DNA of 64,000 nt, taken from NCBI RefSeq assembly GCF_036323735.1, contig NC_086038.1:22724501-22788500 (forward strand), written 5' to 3'. Made by a program: the position numbers and the translations under genes. Positions 57,111-64,000 of the stretch are shown one piece after another. The number at the start of each line of letters is the position of its first letter. Positions within the stretch are counted from its first letter, which is position 1. The stretch comes from Rattus norvegicus (taxonomy: Eukaryota > Chordata > Mammalia > Rodentia > Muridae). The notes beneath the pieces are model-generated. The model was not told the DNA's origin. It ran no database searches and worked only from the letters and a program-made list of their open reading frames with translations.

Positions 57111-57586
57111 AAATCTTGCTTTTCTGGTGTGTTTGGATATCCAGTATTTGCTTTGGTGGGAGAACTAGGCTCTGAAGATGCCAAGTGGTCTTGGTTTCTG
57201 TAGCTTAGGTTCCTGCCCTTGCCTCTCACCATCAGGCTGTCTCTGGTATTAGCTTGTTTTGCTGTCTCTGAGAGTGGCTTGACCCTCCTGTAGGCCTGTG
57301 TGTCAGCACTCCTGGAGACCTGTTTTCTTTCAGCCAGATCTGGGAATAGAGAGCTCTCCTCTCAGGTGTGTATGCACTGCTGGCAACTGGCTTTCAGCTC
57401 TAGGCACAGGCAGAAACCCAAAGGATCCTGCCCCTGACTATTCTTAGGTCCCTGTGCCTAGGGGGCACAGATGGCACTAGGCAGTTTCCTCTTGGGTTGA
57501 GAATGTTAGCAGAGAGTAGTCTCCTCAGAGTTCTCAGGAATGTGTATACGTCTGAGGGTCCAGCTTTCTCCCCCATGGGATTTTGG
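57111..57586 (-). promoter_or_regulatory. L1 5'UTR of the internally deleted element
   Basis: About 475 bases with the same layout as 17388-17873 (in reverse: CAGACCTACAGGAGTGCTGA-type and ACACAGGCCTACAGGAGGGT words), ending at the target duplication. Its presence shows the element was copied from its own promoter start. Confidence 0.75.
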
Positions 57587-57605
57587 TGTATATAATCTTT
57601 CTATA

Positions 57606-57705
57606 AAAAGCACTCTGGTATTAGAGATTGGAGGACATTGCAAGGTTGAGAAGTTAGATCTTATAGTAAAGTGAGTTTCAGAACAAACAGGACTGTACAG
57701 TGCAG
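57606..57705 (+). mobile_element. B1 SINE, right part of split copy
   Basis: After the repeated AAAAGCACTCTGG the sequence follows B1 order: TTAGAGATTGGAGGACATTG, AAGGTTGAGAAGTTAGATCT and AAAGTGAGTTTCAGAACAAA, the diverged equivalents of the B1 body. It joins exactly to 53528-53570 if the B2 and L1 are removed. Confidence 0.7.
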
Positions 57706-58738
57706 TATGCACTCTCTATGTATATAGGACATATTAAGTATAAAATGTATATAAAGTATAAAATTCATATGTATATGTATATGTAGACACACTTGGTTTC
57801 AAATATGTATGTAAACTCATTATTTTAAACTCATTATTTTAGACAAAGAAACTACATTTAGTTCATTTTAGATAATAATAATCCCACTTGTGAAATTCAG
57901 TTTTGTTGATATGTATCTTCTTATAATGGTGTTTATAGCTCACTAATAAAAACACTAATATTACTACCAACTTGGGTGTTCTCATGTTAAAGAAACGCTG
58001 GCTTTGGATATATTTCTAGTGAGTTTTATTTCACTGCTGTGTATTGTCTTACACTGGAATTCAAACACACTGTTGTCTGATATTTCGGGCAAAATCTGTA
58101 TGTGAGGTAGCAATGTATGGGGAATTCTGACATTTATAAGGGTTTGGAGAGTTGCTTCTGCTTACTTTTAGCAAATTAAAGTGGCTTACTTTTCCCAAAA
58201 GGCAAACCTTGGCTTGATTGCTGCTATGATTGGGACTGACCTTGGTGCCATGTAGAACCACATTTGCAGATGACACTCTTGTTAAAGAAAATTCATCCTT
58301 AAAAGCAAACAGTGTGTTTTTTGTTCTCATGAAATTAAAACTTGCAGGTCTCAGTAATTACTTGTGCCCCTATTGGCCTTTTCTTTGAAAAGTGAAATCA
58401 AATTTAGTGATTTCCAAAAATGCAGCACAAATTTAACAAAAAATTCAGAAAGGAAGGTGCCTAATTCTAGCCCAATTTTTTTATATATATCTAAGTAGTG
58501 CATTGATTAAACTACAGGGTCTAAGTAGGTTGCACCCACTTTTTATGATGATTAGTATAATATCAAGATATCTCCTTAAATATAATTCTATGAATTTTAG
58601 AACAATATGAAAGTCATTTGAGTTTGTCTGAAGGCAATATAGAATAGGTAAGTCACCACTGAAGTCTTGGATACAGAGATTAAAATTAAATTTATTCCAT
58701 AAAAGCAAGAGTTATCATCAACAGAATTAGGCACAATT
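57706..58738. other. No recognised feature
   Basis: AT-rich, with TATATG-type runs at 57716-57785; no gene or named repeat. Confidence 0.4.
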
Positions 58739-58993
58739 TGAAGAGAATGAGAAAATATCTGCAAATGCCCCATCTGACAAATGTAACAAGAAAAACACAA
58801 AAAGAGACAAAGAAACAAATGTGAACACATGAGGAGCAACCCCATTTTCATAATGGACTACACAGTGAGCAAGCATTTCTCAAAAGATGATGTAGAAATG
58901 GCCAAGAAATCCATGCCAAAGACTATTTCAGCAATTATCCAAAAAATGCAACTCAATTCTATTGAAGCTTAATTGATCATCATAAAAAGGAAA

Positions 58994-59028
<35 letters not shown>

Positions 59029-59555
59029 GTAAGTATTTTGGTTAGAATATATAAAAAAGGATACTTTATGTACTGCTGGTGGGTTGAGTAGATTAACATG
59101 ACCATCAGGGAAAACTGTGTCGTGATTCCTCAACAAAACAAAAAATACAACATCTGCCATCTGCCTTGGCAATTCCCTCACTCTGTACACATCCCGAGAC
59201 GAAGATTTTATGCCACAAAAAGGATACTTGCACATCCTGTTTACTATGGCAGCGTTGGATAGCCATATTGTATAACTGATGAGGATGTCCTTCAGCAGAT
59301 GAATGAAGAAAATGTGTGTTTACACAATACAATTCCCCTCAGCCATAAAACCAAGGCAAGTCACCATTTGTCTCAGTATTAATGCAACTAGGGAGAACAT
59401 TGTGTTGACTCGAGCCAGACACAGAGACTCAAATAAGACAGTTCCACATAATTTCAGCAGCCCAATAAGTCAACCTTGTTCAAATAGGGAGTCAGAGGGA
59501 CTTTTAAGGGTAGAGGAGAGTGCAAAGAAGTATTCAAATATAGACAGCTTGAGTA
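58739..59555 (+). pseudogene. Ancient LINE-1 ORF2 C-terminal remnant
   Basis: AAATATCTGCAAATGCCCCA, AAGAAATCCATGCCAAAGAC, TACTGCTGGTGGGTTGAGTA and TTACACAATACAATTCCCCT follow the order of the L1 ORF2 tail (KIFANxP..., FYTQYNSPQP...). It is very diverged, older than the Lx elements. An (AAAT)n run lies at 58989-59028. Confidence 0.65.
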
Positions 59556-59556
59556 G

Positions 59557-59559
<3 letters not shown>

Positions 59560-59592
<33 letters not shown>
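59560..59592. repeat. (GT)n microsatellite
   Basis: A pure GT run just after the ancient L1 remnant. Confidence 0.95.
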
Positions 59593-59593
<1 letters not shown>

Positions 59594-59639
59594 GTATCCC
59601 AGCCAGTCCCACTAGTTTTCATAATTAAGTGTTATGATT

Positions 59640-59915
59640 TTATTTTCTTATGGGCCGAATACAATTCCGCTGTGTATTTCACTCGCCATTCATTAGTTGA
59701 TGGACAACTAGACTGATTATATTTCCTGGCTGCTGGGAATAAAGCAGCCATGAACACGGAGCATGCACTGTGTTGTACACACTATTCTACAGTACTGAAC
59801 ACACAGCCCGGGTGGTAGAGCATGGTGGTACCGTAGTTCTATATTGCTACCTTTTTGTAGGCACGCTCACATTGGTTTCCATTTCCGTTGTACCAATTTA
59901 TATTACCATCAATAT
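59640..59915 (-). pseudogene. Ancient LINE-1 ORF2 remnant, opposite strand
   Basis: CTCGCCATTCATTAGTTGAT, CTGCTGGGAATAAAGCAGCC and GAACACGGAGCATGCACTGT are antisense to the same ORF2 end present in plus orientation at about 59190-59350. Confidence 0.6.
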
Positions 59916-60615
59916 TCAATGGCTGTCATTAGGAGATGAAATGATGAAAATCACTGTCAGTGACATGGATAAAATACAGATTCTTAGAAGCTCTGTATTG
60001 CACACTTCATAACAATTTGAATGAAATCTTGAAATTTTTGAAATGATTTTAAAACAATAATACTTACAACAGAGCTGTAAGTGGACTCATCCAATCTTTA
60101 CAGAATGTGAAACCTCAGCAGAGATGAGAATTACCTGCAGAGCTTTAATGTAAAGGTCTTGGATTCACCTTGATAATAAAAGTCCTCTCCTTCTTAGTTC
60201 AAAATGAATCCAGAGATATATGTAGGAATTGAGCAGATTGGCATGAAAATATTACTCTGAATTGACAGTGTTACTAAGAATACAGATAGAGCTTCATGCT
60301 AGGAGGGTGGCTCTGAACTAGCATGCATTGCCACCCTGGCCTTTGGAGTGTAAATTCTCCAAGGCTTTGCTGTAGAGGAAGCCTCAAGCATCTGTGAAAA
60401 GGTTAGCACCAAAGGGAAAGCTGGTGAGCTAGTGAGGATGAATTCCTTCTCCTAAATATTGGGCATAGTCTTTCCCCCAGAAAGGAAGTCATGAGGAATA
60501 ACTGCAGACATTATTTTACTTTTTTCCTTAAAATTATTTCACAGTGTTTATTTGTTTACTTTAAATCTATTTGCATCTATTTGATCTATTTTCATCTGTT
60601 TAAAATAACATTTAT
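59916..60615. other. No recognised feature
   Basis: AT-rich, no named content. Confidence 0.4.
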
Positions 60616-60740
60616 TTATCCCTTCTAGCTGCAGCTGTATAGTTGGTGGTGAGTGTGTGGCCTGGCTTCTGGAAACTAAAGTCATGTCCTTTGGGTGAGC
60701 AGTAAGTACTCTTAATCTATTAGCCATCTCTCCAGCCGTT
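60616..60740 (-). mobile_element. B2/B4-type SINE fragment, minus strand
   Basis: GGTGGTGAGTGTGTGGCCTG, TTCTGGAAACTAAAGTCATG and TTAGCCATCTCTCCAGCC follow the tRNA-derived SINE head in reverse complement. Subfamily is unclear. Confidence 0.6.
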
Positions 60741-61524
60741 CCCTGATATAAATTTTGAGCTGGAATTGGTTCCTGATATCAATCCACCAAACACATGAAC
60801 TCTCATTCAAATTTACCTACCGAATCTTGTTCCTATGACAATAAATGATTTGAGCCTAGCTAAACAATGTAGTTCTTACTAGTCTAAATGAATTTGTGTA
60901 TTTGGTATCTTGTTGTTTTCTAATGACGAATAGAATGGTAACCAGAGAAAAAAATCAATTAAACATTAGGGACATCATTTTTAGGTAGGAATTTATTATG
61001 TTATCATTAATAATCTTTTGAACTATGTTAAGTAATAGTTTGGATCCCACAGAAGCAGACACTGAGACAGAGATTCAGGTGCTAACAGTTTAAGCAAGTG
61101 GGGAAGGGAGGCCAGGTAGAATAGAAAGTAAGAAAGGAACAACTCTGATTCATCCATTAGTTGACCACGTGGGACATGTGACTCCAACTGAGTCCACCTA
61201 TAGGTTCACCTGGTGGTGTCTGCCTATTCTAAGTCTGAAGTCTTTTCAGCATTCAGTTCTTGGCAAATCTGGCTGAGTACTGGGGGGAAGAAAACCAACT
61301 CCAGCAGCAGGAGAGACCTTCGGCAATGGAAGGTGCTTAATGGGTTTGAACAGTAGCAGGCTTCACCTGACTGGGAGAGGTTCCAGAGTGCAGAAAGCTT
61401 TGGAGCTTTACTCTGGATGTTTCACTAGAGACTTTGCCTTACAGTTTTTGAAATATGTCGTATGTATACCTCACCCCCACCGTGCTCCGGCAGACTTCTT
61501 TTACCAGATCTGTGTTCTTAAAAC
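60741..61524. other. No recognised feature
   Basis: No repeat or gene is recognised. Confidence 0.4.
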
Positions 61525-61534
61525 TGGAGGGTAA

Positions 61535-61817
61535 CAAAGACTATACATGGACTGACCCTGGGCTCCAACCTCATAGGTAGCAATGAATAGCCTAGTAAGA
61601 GCACCAGTGGAAGGGGAAGCCCTTGGCTTGGTCCTGCCAAGACTGAACCCCCAGGGAACAGGGGACTTGGGCGGTAATGGGGGGAGGATGGGGAGGGGAA
61701 CACCCATACAGAAGGAGAGGGGGAGGAGTTAGGGGGATGTTGTCCCGGAAACCAGGAAAGGGAATAACAATCGAAATGTAAATAAGAAATACCCAAGTTA
61801 ATAAAGATGAAAAAAAA
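61535..61817 (+). mobile_element. Very short recent LINE-1 3' end
   Basis: Only the last 283 bases of a young L1: ACTATACATGGACTGACCCT, the GGGGGGAGGATGGGGAGGGG polypurine tract, AATAAAGATG and a short A tail. It is closely similar to 23260-23524. TGGAGGGTAA at 61525-61534 and 61818-61827 is a perfect 10-bp target duplication. Confidence 0.93.
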
Positions 61818-61898
61818 TGGAGGGTAAGCTCTACCAACTGCTTTATTTGCATCTAATGAAATAATTTTACCATGTGGACCTTAAATATTTTATTACAC

Positions 61899-61901
<3 letters not shown>

Positions 61902-61953
<52 letters not shown>

Positions 61954-62100
61954 ATATCCAGGTGCACGCACGAGTGCCATGACAAGTATTTAGAGGTCAG
62001 AGGACAATGTGTGGGAGTTTGTTTAACCCTTCAAATCTTGCAAATTCCAAAGATGGAACTCAGGATATCAGACTTGGTGACCAGCACCTTTTCCAGTCCG
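61902..62100 (-). mobile_element. B3-like SINE, minus strand, with (GT)n end
   Basis: A GT run (61902-61948) leads into ATGTGCATATCCAGGTGCAC, TTAGAGGTCAGAGGACAATG and GGAACTCAGGATATCAGACT, the antisense B3 order. Confidence 0.7.
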
Positions 62101-63135
62101 GCTTCTTCTTGCCTGGTTCTCTGACTTGGTGTCTTTCATGTACAAATGCAGCATAGCGCACCTCTCTATTTCTAAGTGATGAGGTAGATATGCAATCTCT
62201 GAATATATCCTGTATGTTCTTTGCTTCTGATTCTTTCTGTAATTTTTTTTAACTTGGCTTAGATACAACAGGGCAAGGTCAAATAATTTTAAATTTGTAA
62301 CAGTCTTTATATACTTTATTCTGGATTCACAAGATTAAACAGAAGCCAGTCACTCTTCTCTGATCTCTATCGTCTGTGGAAAACTTAAGTAATATTGATT
62401 GTAAAATATTTTTGAATAATTGAGGCTGTCCCTCACTAAAGCTTAAGAAAGATTTGAAATTGTGAATTCCGTGTTTAACAAATGGGGCTCATGAGGTTTT
62501 TTCCTTCCTATGTCATAATTAGGTTTTTATTAACTACTAAACCACTTAAACTAATTGAGTGTGTTTTAATGTAAAATTATGGGCATGTTTTTACATTGCT
62601 TTCGTTATACAATATACAGATTCTAACACCTTCATCTATCTTATAACACCTTTATTTATGACATGGATTTTTCTCATTTGCAACTTTTCTTCTATTTGGC
62701 TCAGAATGTTCATAAAGCACTATTATATCAATTTTTTTCTAAGACATAACGAGTCTATTTTTATATCCCCCCATCTAACTTTATTGACTCCTATTTTACA
62801 CTACATTTTTTTCTTGTATTTTGGAGAAACATTTTTTGACATCTTTTTCCTAAAATTTCAGTATGAGCACTCTGCAGTTACACACACTTTCATGTCTCAA
62901 TGTGGAGTTTAGGCTGCATTATTCTCTCTGGTGTGGCATAGGCAGGCACACAGATTATGGCATGAATTAACACCTGCTGATGCTGTTGAGACATAACCCC
63001 ACTCTAGCAGATATTCATATACCATTATATCCACAGATACAATAGTAACTGTCAATTAAATAGACTGATTTAGAAACATACAGCGTTATCATCATATCTA
63101 ATTTTCTAAATAACAACTTTACAGACATTTTGTTT
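62101..63135. other. No recognised feature
   Basis: AT-rich. The 117-codon frame at 62559-62912 is Phe/Ile-rich and without motifs. Confidence 0.4.
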
Positions 63136-64000
63136 ATTATTTCATTATTAGTGATTATTTTATATATTTATATCCCAAATGTTCCCTCCCATAGAGTTCT
63201 TCCCCTATCCTCTTTCCCATTCACCCCCTCCCCAGAGTATCAAGTCTCTACAAGATTAGGTACATTCTCTCTTACTGAGGGGAGACAAGGCACTCTTCTG
63301 CTACACATGTGTCTGGGACTATGGACTAGACGCTGCAAGCTCTTTGCTTGGTGGCTTTGTCTCTGGGAGCTCCCAGAGGTCTGGGCTACTTGACACTGTT
63401 GGTCTTCCTTTGGGGTTGCCATCCCCTTCAGTTCCTTCAATCCTTTCCCTAATTCTTCCATAGGAGTCCCTGACCTCAGGCCAGTGCTTGACTGTGAGCA
63501 TCTGCATCTGTCTCAGTCAACTCTCGTTAGAACCTCTCAGAGGACAACCATGTTAGCCTCCTGATGCAAGCACAACATATCATCAGTAACAGTGTTAGGG
63601 TTTGGATGGATCCTAAGTTGGGCCAGTCACTGGTTGGGCATTCCTTCAGTTTTTGCCTCATTTTTGTTCCTGCATTTCTTTTAGACAGGAAGAATTTTGG
63701 GTTGAAATTTTGGAGGGTTCCCTATCCCTCCAATGGTGCCCTGTCTATCTACTGGAGGTGGTCTCTTTAGGTTCCATATACCAACTTTTGGGGATTTTGG
63801 GTAAGGTCACCCTCAACGAGTTCTGGGACCCAGTTCCATCCCAGGCTTCTGGGACTTTCTAGAGGTTCCTGAAACCCCTGGCAGACGCTTATTTCCATTC
63901 ATTCTCCTGGTCCTCTGGGCTTTGTTCCTGTCTCCATCCTTACCCAATTCTGCTCCCATTCTCCCCTGCTCTTTCCTACGCAGGTCCCTCCCTCTGATGA
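63136..64000 (-). mobile_element. Old LINE-1 (Lx-like) 3'UTR, minus strand, runs off the window
   Basis: A T-rich left end and TTTATATCCCAAATGTTCCC are followed by pyrimidine-rich 3'UTR with the same landmarks as 1446-2480 (GATCCTAAGTTGGGCCAGTC versus GATCCCAATTTGGGCCTGTC; TTTTTGTTCCTGCATTTCTT). The rest of the element lies beyond 64000. Confidence 0.85.

Larger units (their letters stand above)
53705..57586 (-). mobile_element. LINE-1 with 5'UTR and internal ORF2 deletion, minus strand
   Basis: Read on the minus strand: 5'UTR (57586 to about 57111), decayed ORF1 (about 57110-56190), ORF2 endonuclease and early RT (about 56170-54309), then a direct jump into the 3'UTR (54308-53705). The last roughly 650 codons of ORF2, including FADD and the cysteine-rich tail, are missing. 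TGTATATAATCTTT at 53691-53704 and 57587-57600 is a perfect 14-bp target duplication, so the element is complete at both ends and the deletion is internal. Confidence 0.92.

Noticed and set aside
1..64000. CRISPR array, bacterial operon or phage system
   Set aside because: No regularly spaced short repeats with unique spacers exist. The repeats are microsatellites and dispersed murid elements, and no microbial genes are present.

Overview
This window looks like a gene-poor, AT-rich stretch of a murid rodent nuclear genome, most probably rat (Rattus). The best organism markers are an ID SINE with an intact internal RNA polymerase III promoter and a perfect 14-bp target-site duplication (50089-50181), a young full-length L1 with a rat-type 5'UTR and 3' polypurine tract (17388-23554), and several B1, B2, B3 and B4 SINEs. 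I found no host protein-coding gene, no rRNA or tRNA gene, no CRISPR array and no bacterial-type operon. The only long, clearly protein-like reading frames belong to LINE-1 elements.

Layout. 1-5.2 kb: a B2 SINE split by an L1 whose 5' half is inverted, followed directly by a second 5'-inverted L1 with a clean target-site duplication. 5.2-11.9 kb: mostly single-copy-looking DNA with microsatellites and one B3 SINE. About 11.9-25.16 kb: an old, decayed, plus-strand L1 (Lx-like) that carries a B2 insertion, a 500-bp antisense L1 patch inside its RT region and, at 17388-23554, the young full-length L1. 25.2-33.2 kb: a MaLR-type LTR element with both LTRs (27332-29563), a B4 SINE, and copies of one rodent medium-reiterated repeat nested in opposite orientations. 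33.2-38.5 kb: a third 5'-inverted L1 with another L1 nested in its ORF2, then a large GA-rich tract. 38.5-52.2 kb: short repeats (B3, B2, hAT-like URR1, MaLR LTR, Lx 3' ends, ID, B1) between long stretches with no recognised content. 52.3-57.7 kb: a young 5'-truncated L1, then a three-level nest of an L1 inside a B2 inside a B1. 57.7-64 kb: ancient L1 remnants, SINE fragments, one very short recent L1, and an old L1 3'UTR running off the right edge.

Function. The window is best read as a record of retrotransposition. The young L1 has an intact ORF1 (351 codons). Its ORF2 keeps recognisable endonuclease, reverse transcriptase and cysteine-rich motifs, but has two in-frame stops, one frameshift and a TTG where the start codon is expected, so it is very unlikely to move on its own. 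Three L1s show the inverted-5' structure expected of twin priming, and several insertions retain duplications that give their relative order. I did not find evidence of an undescribed biological system. The most unusual structures are the three-level nest, the antisense L1 patch without an obvious poly(A) tail or target duplication, and the cluster of twin-primed L1s.
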